Shown here: one piece after another, positions 7,891-15,758 of the stretch | Position numbering within the stretch: position 1 is the stretch's first letter | Layout: every line of letters begins with the position of its first letter | Source of the DNA: a virus | Virus record (IMG/VR): IMGVR_UViG_3300032050_000128 | Location: 1-63,249 of that record | DNA length: 63,249 nt | Direction: 5' to 3' (one strand) | Notes under the pieces: model-generated | Told to the model about the DNA's origin: nothing | Database searches by the model: none | The model's input: the letters and a program-made list of their open reading frames with translations, nothing else | Translations under genes and position numbers: made by a program

Positions 7891-7928
7891 ACGGCGGTCT
7901 TCCCAGTGCAGACTGGAAAAACCGCCGT
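7891..7928 (-). terminator. hairpin terminator after the secreted protein gene
   Basis: ACGGCGGT and ACCGCCGT arms with further pairing through CCAGT/ACTGG around a GCAG loop. Placed 15 bases past the stop of the minus-strand gene at 7943. Confidence 0.7.
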
Positions 7929-7942
7929 GTTTACTGCTGTTA

Positions 7943-8968
7943 CTAGCTAAGCAGTGCTACCTTTAGCTTAGGAAACTTCTTGTTCCACTTCTTGGCTAGA
8001 GCGTTGAACTTGGCCTTCAGGTCAGCGATTGCCTTGTCTGAAGAAGCCTTAGCAGTGGCCGTGGCGGAATCAGCTGCTGCCTTGTCGGCCGCACGTCCTG
8101 CCTTCTCAGCTGCTAGCGCAGCCTTCTCGGTCGCAAGCGCTGCATTCAGGGAAGCGATTGTCGCGTCCTTGGCTGCAAGCTCTGCTCCCATGTCGCGGGT
8201 AACGATCGTACCGACTACTGCACCGACTGGTGCTGCCAGCCCGGTCACCGCAGCCGCTACCGTAGCGGTCGCAACGACGGTCACAGTTCCAGCAGCAGGC
8301 ATTGTGATTACCTGCTCCTTGGTGCCGAAAGTCGCCGTGGCGGAGTCAGTGGTCAGGGTGGTCGACGTAGCCGCACCGTTCATGGAGACAAGCGTGCTGA
8401 TTGCAGCTCCGCTCTTTAGGTTGCCGAACACATCGTATCCAGCCACCTTGACAACCTGAGAGGTACCGGCTGCTGCTGACGCAGGGACGGTTAGAGTAAT
8501 TGAGTTTAGTGCACCGGCAGTACCTTGAACGTAGTAGACGGTGGTTGTGCCGGCGCGAGTGATGGACACTGAGCCAACAGCCGTACTCTTCGTGTAAACG
8601 TAGAAGTCAGCTGCAGTTCCTGTTCCGGTCGCGATAGACAAGCTGGCAGTTCCAGAAGAAGCGGTTACCGCTGCTGCAGTAGTTGCAAGTGCTGAAACAA
8701 TAGTTGCATTTACAGCCACGGCTGAAACTACAGTGCCGGTGTCAACACCGGTTACTGAGATCTTAAGCGCGTCCGCAGCGTCAATACTATTGTCTGCAGG
8801 GACTGGTAGTGCAACAGGTGTGGTGACAACGGTGCCTCCGGTTGCAGCAGAACCTGCTACAGTCAGAGTTACAGTACCGGCATTAGCCTTTGCCGCCGTA
8901 GGCAGCAAAACTGTGCTAGCCAGTGCAAGTGCAAAGGCAAGCGACATCTTTTTAGATTTTATTAGCAT
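7943..8968 (-). CDS. secreted or surface protein with C-terminal coiled coil
   Basis: 341 residues. An N-terminal signal peptide (basic start, hydrophobic LAFALALASTVLL, cleavage likely after AKA) precedes about 220 residues rich in Ala, Thr, Val and Ser with little Cys or Trp, suggesting Ig-like beta repeats. Then comes a coiled coil (AALATEKAALAAEKAG) and a basic end KKWNKKFPK. The layout resembles surface proteins of some Actinobacteria (recollection, not a search). It has its own terminator and leader. Possible roles are superinfection exclusion, surface alteration or virion decoration. Confidence 0.65.
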   Translation of the reverse strand: MLIKSKKMSLAFALALASTVLLPTAAKANAGTVTLTVAGSAATGGTVVTTPVALPVPADNSIDAADALKISVTGVDTGTVVSAVAVNATIVSALATTAAAVTASSGTASLSIATGTGTAADFYVYTKSTAVGSVSITRAGTTTVYYVQGTAGALNSITLTVPASAAAGTSQVVKVAGYDVFGNLKSGAAISTLVSMNGAATSTTLTTDSATATFGTKEQVITMPAAGTVTVVATATVAAAVTGLAAPVGAVVGTIVTRDMGAELAAKDATIASLNAALATEKAALAAEKAGRAADKAAADSATATAKASSDKAIADLKAKFNALAKKWNKKFPKLKVALLS

Positions 8969-9075
8969 TATGTCAGTATTCCTTTTTCTTATTTGTAGTT
9001 AAAATAGGCATTAGGAACAGAGCTCTTCGCTCCTACTGCCTTTGGTCGTTATATTGTAAAGTACTAACTTTAGGT
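8969..9075 (-). promoter_or_regulatory. leader and promoter region of the secreted protein gene
   Basis: Minus strand shows an imperfect hairpin (AGGCAGTAGGAGC pairing with GTTCCTAATGCCT), then AAGGA before the ATG. An AT-rich stretch upstream (TTTACAATATAACG) may hold the -10. Confidence 0.45.
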
Positions 9076-9094
9076 TTATACTTAGTATTTGCTA

Positions 9095-9340
9095 CTAGTC
9101 GAGCATGTCCTCTATGTTTGGAACTTCAGCTCCTGGACTGTCTAGATTAAGTATTTTGTCCATCTCGGCCTTGTCGTAGCTCTCCATCTCACCCATGGCG
9201 ACGCAGTAGGTCACGTGCGCGTTCAGCGCCTGTGACTTCATCTGGCGCATAAACATGTCAATTACATCTGGGGTTGGGTCTATGTCCGAGTCAAAGTTGA
9301 TCTCTATCTCACCGATACTGAAGCTAAGATGAAAAGCCAC
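9095..9340 (-). CDS. hypothetical acidic protein
   Basis: 81 residues, acidic, starting with a beta-like MAFHLSFSIGEIEINF and ending in an acidic helix. It lies twelve bases downstream of the DUF4406 gene, so probably the same transcript. No family recognised. Confidence 0.6.
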   Translation of the reverse strand: MAFHLSFSIGEIEINFDSDIDPTPDVIDMFMRQMKSQALNAHVTYCVAMGEMESYDKAEMDKILNLDSPGAEVPNIEDMLD

Positions 9341-9352
9341 GTATGCTCCTCG

Positions 9353-9763
9353 CTAGTTGTGCATAATCCTAGCGCTGGTGGAGTTGTACGTGTTGCTGTA
9401 AACGACACCGGTTGTCGGCCAAGCTGGACGATAAATCTTTGGATCAAAGCCAGTTATCCAAAGCACGTCTTCATAATTTAGTACGACCATGCCGCACTGA
9501 CGCGCAACTTCAATTTCTAAAAGTGCTCCTGGAGACAACTCGTATCCGTCGAGCAGACACACCGCGTGGCACTCGAGCATCTGCTTCAGGTCTTCTCGCA
9601 TGTACTCCTCGCGAGTTCGGTCTCCGTGGCCGCCGAGCGCCTCGTGGGGACTGACGACGTCTATGCCACGGTCGCGCAGGGAAGTAGCCGCCGCGGCGAA
9701 GGCAGGATAGTTAAAGTCCGGCAGTCCGGTCATCGGTCCAGACAAGTACATTTTGTAGCTCAT
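9353..9763 (-). CDS. DUF4406 protein (nucleoside 2-deoxyribosyltransferase-like)
   Basis: 136 residues. YLSGPMTGLPDFNYPAF at the N-terminus, VVSPHE, REEYMREDLKQML and the LLDGYELSPGALLEIEVA segment are hallmark features of DUF4406, a Rossmann-like family related to nucleoside deoxyribosyltransferases and common in phages. The conserved glutamate in LLEIEVA corresponds to the transferase nucleophile region. A role in nucleotide salvage or base modification is inferred. Confidence 0.85.
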   Translation of the reverse strand: MSYKMYLSGPMTGLPDFNYPAFAAAATSLRDRGIDVVSPHEALGGHGDRTREEYMREDLKQMLECHAVCLLDGYELSPGALLEIEVARQCGMVVLNYEDVLWITGFDPKIYRPAWPTTGVVYSNTYNSTSARIMHN

Positions 9764-9858
9764 ACGGGGTAACTCTACGCTACAGAGTCAAAATACAACT
9801 ACGCGAAACACTACTAAAACACCGCGCGAATTGTTTCTAAGTTAGGTTATAGTTAGGT

Positions 9859-9929
9859 TCCTCGATTGTGTAATGGCAGCACAGGTGCCTCTGGAGCACC
9901 CAGTCCTGGTTCGAGTCCAGGTCGAGGAG
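9859..9929 (+). tRNA. tRNA-Gln (CTG anticodon)
   Basis: Acceptor arms TCCTCGA and TCGAGGA pair fully. The D arm contains GTGTAATGGCAGCAC, the anticodon stem GGTGC/GCACC encloses loop CTCTGGA giving anticodon CTG, and the T arm has CTGGTTCGAGTCCAG. Reads CAG codons. First plus-strand feature after the divergent gap. Confidence 0.92.
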
Positions 9930-9960
9930 CAAGGCAACCTACAAAAACAGGAGGCAGACC

Positions 9961-10311
9961 GTGCCAAGACACTTCGCACGTATGCTGCAGGAAGATCCGC
10001 AGGCGGCACTAGCCAGGCACGAAAACAGACTACAAAACAAAAAGAGAACGGACAAAGCGATGCAAGAACAGTACGTACCAGTCCCCTCGCACGTGCAGGT
10101 AATAATCAAAACCAAGGACGAGCGCATGCTCAGAAGCCTAGTCAAGACCCTGACCTGGAACCTGCTAGACATGGGGGTGACGGTATCCATCGCATACTTC
10201 TTCACGCGCGACATAAAGGTAGCTCTAGCGATTGGAATAGCACAGCAAGCCTGGGAGTCGGTGCTGTACTTCTTCCACGAGCGACTCTGGGCCAAAGTAA
10301 AAAAGATCTAA
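9961..10311 (+). CDS. DUF2061-like membrane protein
   Basis: 116 residues from GTG 9961, seven bases after AGGAGG. The C-terminal 65 residues hold two hydrophobic segments with KTLTWNLLDMGVT, a central AIGIAQQAWESVLY and FHERLW, matching the DUF2061 pattern KTxTWR, E, LYYxHERxW. The N-terminal 45 residues are basic and variable. Its stop abuts the next start. Confidence 0.75.
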   Translation: MPRHFARMLQEDPQAALARHENRLQNKKRTDKAMQEQYVPVPSHVQVIIKTKDERMLRSLVKTLTWNLLDMGVTVSIAYFFTRDIKVALAIGIAQQAWESVLYFFHERLWAKVKKI

Positions 10312-11262
10312 GTGCAAAAGGTACTAATCGCCGGTCACCAGCCCGGAAACCCGATGGGACTGTTCGCTGAGACTCTAGAGGTGTTTCACCAGCTAATTCG
10401 CTCAAAACAAGTGCTAGGACACTACGACACGGACTTGGCCGTCGAGTGGGGTGCAGACTGCTGCTACTACCACGAAGCCTCCGGCAAGAACGTGTTCGAG
10501 TACTACTTCACGCCGCTGTTTGACAAGCCGGTGCTGCCTGGCGTAGACAGAAAGATTGGAGCAAAAATAGCTGGCTTCTACGACGAGTCAATGGTCAGCA
10601 AGTGCACCTGGGGTCCGCTTTCCGTGCACAGAAATGAAAAGTCAAGAGCCAGATTTGTAAAGCAGGCCAACGAAGAAATATGGGAAAAAATATTTGGATT
10701 TAGACCAGGGGTGCGCTACAAGCTAGAGGAGACAGCCGAACCAGTAATCCGCAACCGCAAGACGGTTGGAACGCACCGCAGGACGACGGACTGGGGTCAC
10801 GGGCCGGTACCACGGAGGACAGACGTGTTTAGCGTGCTGGACGCGTACGTTGCCAACGGGTATCACGTCTACCTGTCGACCGACAACGAGCAAGAGGTAA
10901 ACGAGTTCAAGGTCAGATACGGGGACAAGCTGCTCTACACCAACGTATGTCGAGGCACAAACGACAAGGGACAGCCAATGTTTGGGCACTGTGCTTCTCC
11001 AGCCTACCACGGTTACGAAGCAATACTAGACGCCTTCATACTCTCTAGGACCAACGTGCGTCTAGCCACCAGCAGCAACCTGTCGACCTTCGCCGAGATA
11101 CTAAACCCGAGCCAAGAGGTAGACGAGCAACTGCAGCCAACCGTGCACGCCCAGGAGTACGAGAACGGAAAGTACGCCGCCATATACACTACAAAGTACG
11201 AAGGCTGGCCAAACAAAGCGGGATGGGGCTGTGGACACAACCACGACACGCACATAGTGTAA
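10312..11262 (+). CDS. fucosyltransferase-fold glycosyltransferase (GT23/NodZ-like)
   Basis: 316 residues from GTG 10312, directly after the previous stop. VGTHRRTTDWG near residue 150 corresponds to the GVHxRRTDK donor-binding motif of alpha-1,6-fucosyltransferases. VYLSTDNEQEVNEF matches their ATDDPxxxxEAK segment, and ILDAFILSRTNVRLATSSNLS matches the final DIHFLSxxxxxVxTFSS motif. Likely transfers a deoxy- or other hexose from a nucleotide sugar; donor and acceptor are unknown. A GT15-like enzyme and an FkbM-like methyltransferase lie at the window start. Confidence 0.6.
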   Translation: MQKVLIAGHQPGNPMGLFAETLEVFHQLIRSKQVLGHYDTDLAVEWGADCCYYHEASGKNVFEYYFTPLFDKPVLPGVDRKIGAKIAGFYDESMVSKCTWGPLSVHRNEKSRARFVKQANEEIWEKIFGFRPGVRYKLEETAEPVIRNRKTVGTHRRTTDWGHGPVPRRTDVFSVLDAYVANGYHVYLSTDNEQEVNEFKVRYGDKLLYTNVCRGTNDKGQPMFGHCASPAYHGYEAILDAFILSRTNVRLATSSNLSTFAEILNPSQEVDEQLQPTVHAQEYENGKYAAIYTTKYEGWPNKAGWGCGHNHDTHIV

Positions 11263-11271
11263 GATACAGGC

Positions 11272-11481
11272 ATGACCACACAAACGCCGATACAACAAAG
11301 ACCACCCCTCACCGGACTGGACCGCTGCGACAAGTGTGGAGCACAGGCCTACTTCAGGGCCATCATGTTGTCTGGGCTGGAGCTAACCTTCTGCCTGCAC
11401 CACGGAAGCAAGCTAGCCGGACCGCTGGTAGCCCACGGCATAGCGTTGTTCGAGGATTACACCAATCTGCTAGAGAAGTAG
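11272..11481 (+). CDS. DUF7455-like small zinc-binding protein
   Basis: 69 residues. LDRCDKCGAQAYFRAI followed by FCLHHGSKL matches a small actinobacterial protein family with a Cys2-Cys-His site (host versions read DRCDRCGAQAYVR and LLFCAHH). Probably taken from a host. TAAGAT then six bases then ATG, without a Shine-Dalgarno, suggests a leaderless start. Confidence 0.75.
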   Translation: MTTQTPIQQRPPLTGLDRCDKCGAQAYFRAIMLSGLELTFCLHHGSKLAGPLVAHGIALFEDYTNLLEK

Positions 11482-11488
11482 CCATAAG

Positions 11489-11899
11489 ATGCAAAAACCA
11501 GAAGACTACTTCGTACAGACTCCGCACGACCAGGATGGAAACCCACTACCGCAAGAGCCGTTCTCAGTCGCAGAAAAAGACGCCATAAAAATGCGTGCCC
11601 TGCAGAAGGTCAAGCGCGACCAAGCACTCAGGACACTGCACCTAAACCCACCGATACCGCACATCCCTCGTGGAGGCCGCAAGGAAGCCGAGGAAGCCTT
11701 CATACTGGGAGAACAGGTCGAGAGCTTCTGTGGCGCACCCTGGCAACCAACCAAGATTATTCCAGAGATGCTGAACTCGGACTGGGGAGACCACAACTGC
11801 TGCACTGCCTGCCTAGCCGAGAGGTACGGCAGACCTGAGCACTACTTCAAGACCAAGTACTTTCCAAAACCATGGATAGAGCCGGTGCGGTATGAGTAG
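11489..11899 (+). CDS. hypothetical protein with cysteine motif
   Basis: 136 residues. The C-terminal half has ESFCGAPWQPTK and NCCTACLAERYG, the same C...W.P and CxxC layout as the DUF3039 neighbour, so it is probably a distant relative with a metal site. Overlaps the next gene by eight bases. Confidence 0.65.
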   Translation: MQKPEDYFVQTPHDQDGNPLPQEPFSVAEKDAIKMRALQKVKRDQALRTLHLNPPIPHIPRGGRKEAEEAFILGEQVESFCGAPWQPTKIIPEMLNSDWGDHNCCTACLAERYGRPEHYFKTKYFPKPWIEPVRYE

Positions 11900-12128
11900 C
11901 CAGACAGAGACAGAGACCACCACAAAGCCCAGCGCCGGTGACGGTGACCACGACCGGTTTGCACACTATGTAGACAAGAACGATTCGACCCGTGCGTACA
12001 TCACCGGTGAGCCGGTAAAAGCTTTGTGCGGAAAAGTTTGGGTGCCGTCCCGAGACCCCAAGAAGTACAAAGTTTGCCCCACCTGCGCCGAGATTTTTGC
12101 CTTCCTGCACGGGGTGTCCGACTCCTGA
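11892..12128 (+). CDS. DUF3039 protein
   Basis: 78 residues. DHDRFAHYV, then GEPVKALCGKVWVPSRDP and VCPTCAEIF are the signature of DUF3039, an actinobacterial family with CG and CPxC cysteines, probably zinc binding. Function unknown; it supports an actinobacterial host. Confidence 0.88.
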   Translation: MSSQTETETTTKPSAGDGDHDRFAHYVDKNDSTRAYITGEPVKALCGKVWVPSRDPKKYKVCPTCAEIFAFLHGVSDS

Positions 12129-12211
12129 TGGGGCAAAATACACTACCAAGAAACAACAAAAACAAAATGCAAAAGTACGGTAGCGATAGCTATAAAGTAG
12201 TTAACTATTAA
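12128..12211 (+). CDS. possible 27-residue peptide
   Basis: TGATG overlap with the DUF3039 stop. The peptide is polar and asparagine/lysine-rich. Its stop lies inside the left arm of the inverted repeat at 12200. Weak candidate. Confidence 0.3.
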   Translation: MGQNTLPRNNKNKMQKYGSDSYKVVNY

Positions 12212-12296
12212 CTAATGCTAACTATTTATAGTATACGCGTATGCACATACACATAGGGGCTACCCAAATAATAGTTGATAATAGTTAATAGTTAAC
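12200..12296. repeat. AT-rich inverted repeat, possible operator or origin
   Basis: GTTAACTATTAACTA at 12200-12214 is the exact reverse complement of the 15 bases at 12282-12296. Between them are further AACTATT/AATAGTT units and a GTATACGCGTATGC near-palindrome. No convincing gene occupies 12212-12405. The motif CTAACTATTTATAG resembles one upstream of nrdJ. Confidence 0.55.
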
Positions 12297-12405
12297 ATCT
12301 AGTACTTAAGTCAAAAATAAGTCAAGAAACACCGGTGCACTAGTCGTACTTTTTCAGTTTTTAGCGGTACTGTTGCCCATCTACTCAGAGAGAGGTGGGC
12401 AGCAA

Positions 12406-12645
12406 ATGGACTGGAACGGTCCTATAAAACCAGTCACCGAGATCAAGCCAAAGTCTTTGGACGCGGCTATTGACCTGCGCGACGAGGATAACCCCTGCTC
12501 TGTCTGCGTGTGCGGAGCTGACCTGTGGATAGTGTACGCAAAGTTCGATGAGGGTGGAATGTCCGCATACTTCCTGGACATCCAATGCGCCAACTGCGGG
12601 TCTATGGCGACTGCGCCTACCCCAAAGGAGGACGTGGCTACATGA
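12406..12645 (+). CDS. zinc-ribbon-like small protein
   Basis: 79 residues from ATG 12406, chosen over an upstream TTG because GAGGTG lies nine bases before it. CSVCVCGADLW and CANCG form two cysteine pairs about 30 residues apart, a zinc-ribbon pattern. Overlaps the next gene by ATGA. Confidence 0.7.
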   Translation: MDWNGPIKPVTEIKPKSLDAAIDLRDEDNPCSVCVCGADLWIVYAKFDEGGMSAYFLDIQCANCGSMATAPTPKEDVAT

Positions 12646-12779
12646 CCGAGCTTACCAGCATTGGTACGGACATGGCCATAAAGGACTGCAAGGTCTGCGG
12701 TCCGTATAAAACTTCAACCTGCAAGCTGGCGCATGCTACTTGCCCTTACCGAGACTTGGATACTAACAGCGATGGCTAG
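12642..12779 (+). CDS. small cysteine-rich protein
   Basis: 45 residues. CKVCGPYKTSTCKLAHATC gives four cysteines and a histidine within 22 residues, suggesting a small metal-binding knuckle. Overlapped at both ends by neighbours. Confidence 0.55.
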   Translation: MTELTSIGTDMAIKDCKVCGPYKTSTCKLAHATCPYRDLDTNSDG

Positions 12780-13266
12780 AAAGATAAAACAAGGGCTAGA
12801 GCCCGCGAAGTCGCTCTTCGACAAGCTAGGGCTGGACCCTGAGGACGTTCTCAAGGTAGACTACGAGCTGAACGCCAGACCGGCAAAAGCCAAGCGAGAT
12901 CACCGAATTAACATCTGCGGACATCCAGTCGCTAGGGTCACCAACGCCAACGGAATCGTGTACTGCAAGCCGACACGAATGGAGTGTCCGGCCAAGAAGC
13001 TGAGACCCATGCTAGAGGTGTCCGACCTAAGGTTCTTCCTACGTCGCACCGAGGGTGGCGGTGCACTACACGCCCTCACCCGTGGTCTAGCCGCGCTGGA
13101 AGAAGCTGGTGGCAGTGCTAAATGGCTGGAAGATCTCGTGTGCGACCGCTGTGGCAGAGCCGACGGCGGAGTAGTTCCAGTCCCAGTGACTATAAACGGA
13201 ATACAGGTAAGTCGAGCAACCGGGTTCGACGCCATGCTATGCAAAGACTGCAGAGAGGCAATTTAA
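12772..13266 (+). CDS. hypothetical protein with CxxC site
   Basis: 164 residues. HRINICGHPVARV and CKPTRMECPAK near the middle, and DLVCDRCGRADGG plus MLCKDCREAI at the C-terminus, form two pairs of cysteine motifs. Probably a zinc-stabilised nucleic-acid or protein-binding factor. Starts eight bases inside the upstream gene and ends in TAATG. Confidence 0.65.
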   Translation: MARKIKQGLEPAKSLFDKLGLDPEDVLKVDYELNARPAKAKRDHRINICGHPVARVTNANGIVYCKPTRMECPAKKLRPMLEVSDLRFFLRRTEGGGALHALTRGLAALEEAGGSAKWLEDLVCDRCGRADGGVVPVPVTINGIQVSRATGFDAMLCKDCREAI

Positions 13267-13562
13267 TGGAAGAAATAGACGAGTCTCTACTACGTAGACC
13301 AGAAGAGCTGGCCGAGAAAATCTCCAAAGCGCTAGCACCAGACCTACGAGTATTCACTACGGCTGACGGCAGAAATCCATACACGCAGGTCACACTACGG
13401 GAGATAGATGACCACCTGGCTCAGGTAACGGGCGTAATCAGGTCAATCGTAGACGAGTGGGAGTCCATGATGGGGGAAGACGATAAATCTCTCTACAGCT
13501 TAGGCCTAAGACACGCCATCGACATCATCTATGGCAGAAGTCCGACAGCAAAGCACAAATGA
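13266..13562 (+). CDS. hypothetical helical protein
   Basis: 98 residues, helical and acidic, with DDHLAQVTGVIRSIVDEWESM as its most regular segment. TAATG coupled upstream and ATGA downstream. No family recognised. Confidence 0.6.
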   Translation: MEEIDESLLRRPEELAEKISKALAPDLRVFTTADGRNPYTQVTLREIDDHLAQVTGVIRSIVDEWESMMGEDDKSLYSLGLRHAIDIIYGRSPTAKHK

Positions 13563-13690
13563 CCAGACCCGCCATCAGGTGTGTAATCTGTAAAGAACGT
13601 ATCAGAATTAGACTAAGACACCTCTGGTCCGCCGAGTTAAATGGCTACTACTGCTCACCGTGCTGGAACAAAACACTCACCGGAGAGTAG
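13559..13690 (+). CDS. tiny zinc-ribbon protein
   Basis: 43 residues with CVICKERIRIRLRH and YCSPCW: two CxxC knuckles 22 residues apart. Last gene of this operon, followed by a terminator-like hairpin. Confidence 0.6.
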   Translation: MTRPAIRCVICKERIRIRLRHLWSAELNGYYCSPCWNKTLTGE

Positions 13691-13749
13691 ATAACTTTCA
13701 CTAAATCAGAAGCACTTCGTACAGTTATTTAGCCTCCCGGCTACAGTCT

Positions 13750-13777
13750 CCCTTCGTGCGGCCAACAAGCACGGAGG
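13750..13777 (+). terminator. hairpin terminator
   Basis: CCCTTCGTGC pairs with GCACGGAGGG across a nine-base loop, followed by a short pyrimidine-rich run. It closes the 12406-13690 operon. Confidence 0.55.
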
Positions 13778-13923
13778 GGCATTTCTATTATAGATATTGC
13801 TTAGTTTGACAAAAATCTGTTTATGAAAGCAGACGTCTCTCGCCACACACCCAAATAACTTTCCACGACAGCATGTCATCAGTGGGAGTCCAACCTACGC
13901 CCACAGAACAGAAGGAACCCTGC

Positions 13924-14208
13924 ATGAACAAAGCAGCCCTAGAGTCCTACGCACGCAACCTGCTCGGCCAGGTGATCGGCGCCACCATGATCGTCTCCCA
14001 GACGAGCGGCATCGCCTCTCCCCTCGAGTTCGGCTCCGGCGAGTGGCTCCTGGTGGCCAACGCGCTTTGGGCCTCCGTCATCCCGACCGCCCTCCGCTGG
14101 CTCAACAAGAAGGACCCCGCCTTCGGCAAGGTCGGCGAAGCCGTCGCCAAGGAGGCCGGCAAGAAGCTCGACGCCGCCGCCAAGGCCAAGGCCAAGAAGA
14201 AGAAGTAG
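13924..14208 (+). CDS. small membrane protein, possible holin
   Basis: 94 residues from ATG 13924 (AGAAGGAA nine bases upstream); a start at 13873 would add 17 poor residues. Two hydrophobic segments (LLGQVIGATMIVSQTSG and WLLVANALWASVIPTALRW) are followed by LNKKDPAFG and a lysine-rich tail (KAKAKKKK). Size, two TM segments and basic tail suit a holin, but no family is certain. First gene of the very GC-rich island. Confidence 0.55.
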   Translation: MNKAALESYARNLLGQVIGATMIVSQTSGIASPLEFGSGEWLLVANALWASVIPTALRWLNKKDPAFGKVGEAVAKEAGKKLDAAAKAKAKKKK

Positions 14209-14212
14209 CCCC

Positions 14213-14449
14213 GTGACCGCCCGTCCCCCGCGCGCCCTCGGCGTCGCCGCGCTGACCGCCCTCTCCGTCGTCCTCTCGGACGCGGCCCGGGTCGTCGACG
14301 CGTCGGCCGGCCAGGCGCTGCGGGTGGGCGCGGCGTCCGCCGCCCTCTACCTGCTGGGCGCGGCCGCCTACCGGTACCTTCGTCCCGCCCCCGTCCCGCC
14401 CCTGGTGGCGGTGTTCCGGTCCCGGAGAGTCCCGCGGAAGAAGAGCTAG
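14213..14449 (+). CDS. membrane protein in GC-rich island
   Basis: 78 residues from GTG 14213, four bases after the previous stop. Two hydrophobic stretches (LGVAALTALSVVLSDAA, GAASAALYLLGAAAY) and a basic C-terminus. Almost every codon ends in G or C. Might pair with the upstream protein in lysis; no family recognised. Confidence 0.5.
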   Translation: MTARPPRALGVAALTALSVVLSDAARVVDASAGQALRVGAASAALYLLGAAAYRYLRPAPVPPLVAVFRSRRVPRKKS

Positions 14450-14507
14450 CACGTCCCAGCGACGCACGACGGAACCAGACCCACTGACCCACTAGGAGCA
14501 CACCCCC

Positions 14508-15431
14508 TTGACCACCACCCCCGACGACTTCGGCCTCGCGCCGTCCGTCGTCGAGGTCGACCCCGTCGACCTCGAGCCACGCACCGAGACCCCGTCCGAC
14601 ATGCGGCCAGACCTGGCCGAGCTCGGGATCGTCGAGATCGAGCGCGGCGTCTGCGAGGACACCTTCGAGAACCGCTCCGCCCTGCGGCGCGGCAAGCTGA
14701 ACTGGGACCCCGTCTACGACGGCACCGGCAAGCCGACCGGCCTGATCGCGGCCCGCTCCCCCGAGTCCGCGCGCGAGCGGCGGCTCCTGTCCCTGGCGGA
14801 GAAGCGGCCCCTCCTGGCCGACCCGTCCAACCACAACTCCGACTACGTCACCGGCGTCGACCTGATCGTCGACGACCAGGCCATGCGGCTCGCCCCGCCG
14901 TGGGTGGTCGGCGCGACGCGGGCCTGGCTCGCCGAGCAGAACAACCCCCCGGCCGGAAAGGCACGGCCGGCCTCCCAGCCGACGCGGTGCCGCTCCGTCA
15001 AGGCGGACGGCGTGCGGTGCATGCTCTGGTCCAGCGGTCGTCCCAAGGACGACGGCCTGTGTCGACCACACCTCGGACAGGGTCGCAAGACCGGCGAGGA
15101 CGTCGAGCGGGCACGCAAGAAGCTGGTGCAGGCGGCGACCTACGCGGTCGACGTGCTGGAAGAACTGATGGAGGGGGCGGCGAGCGAGCCCGTGCGGCTG
15201 AAGGCCAGCACGGAGATACTCGACCGCGCCGGAGTGAGGGGCGGCGTGGAGGTAGACTCCAACGTGACCGTCCACGACTCACGGCCTCCCCACCTCGTGG
15301 TGGCGGAGAGACTGCAGCGGCTCGCCCTGGCGGCGGAGCAACGCGCGGCGGCCCTGGCACAGCAGAACATCCTGGAGGCCGAGCCCACGGAGCCGGCCCC
15401 CGACAAGCAGGAGGGTGGGCCCGCGGAGTGA
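14508..15431 (+). CDS. possible small terminase-like protein
   Basis: 307 residues from TTG 14508, preceded by AGGAG. A middle CRSVKADGVRCMLW and LCRPHL look like the short zinc motif seen in some actinophage small terminases. The later VRLKASTEILDRAGVRGG helix and a charged, alanine-rich C-terminus also recall them. No large terminase follows, so the assignment is tentative; it may be a DNA-binding regulator. Strong GC bias at third positions, unlike the 50-55% GC neighbours. Confidence 0.4.
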   Translation: MTTTPDDFGLAPSVVEVDPVDLEPRTETPSDMRPDLAELGIVEIERGVCEDTFENRSALRRGKLNWDPVYDGTGKPTGLIAARSPESARERRLLSLAEKRPLLADPSNHNSDYVTGVDLIVDDQAMRLAPPWVVGATRAWLAEQNNPPAGKARPASQPTRCRSVKADGVRCMLWSSGRPKDDGLCRPHLGQGRKTGEDVERARKKLVQAATYAVDVLEELMEGAASEPVRLKASTEILDRAGVRGGVEVDSNVTVHDSRPPHLVVAERLQRLALAAEQRAAALAQQNILEAEPTEPAPDKQEGGPAE

Positions 15432-15598
15432 GCGGAGAGCACCTGGAACAACTGAGAATTCTGGCGGAACAGATGCGGGCAGACATAGAGCTCTGCCGCA
15501 CCCGCGAGGAACACGTGCGCCAGACGGCGCGCGCCAACGAGGCGGCCCGGCTGTACGCCGAGCTGTCCGCTTTACATGAAGAGAGAAACACAGTATAA
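15428..15598 (+). CDS. small coiled-coil protein
   Basis: 56 residues from GTG 15428, overlapping the previous stop (GTGA). Entirely charged helix (EHLEQLRILAEQMRADIEL). Possible oligomeric partner of the upstream protein. Confidence 0.55.
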   Translation: MSGEHLEQLRILAEQMRADIELCRTREEHVRQTARANEAARLYAELSALHEERNTV

Positions 15599-15605
15599 TA
15601 GATGA

Positions 15606-15758
15606 ATGAACAAAGACAGAATTTACAGAGCGGCACGGTACGTGCCGGAGAAGCTGAGACGGATACAGGAGCTGAGACGCTCGTCCGCGAGCGGCCCGAC
15701 ACGGAACGCGAAGGCGTACCGGCGGCACCCAAAGCACAGGGATCGAGAAACGGACTGA
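15606..15758 (+). CDS. small basic protein
   Basis: 50 residues, very basic (AARYVPEKLRRIQELRR). Of the two frames here this one has the higher share of codons ending in G or C (about 37 of 51 against 27 of 51 by hand count), matching the island, so it is preferred over the longer ORF from 15602. Overlaps the next reading frame at CTGA. Confidence 0.5.
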   Translation: MNKDRIYRAARYVPEKLRRIQELRRSSASGPTRNAKAYRRHPKHRDRETD

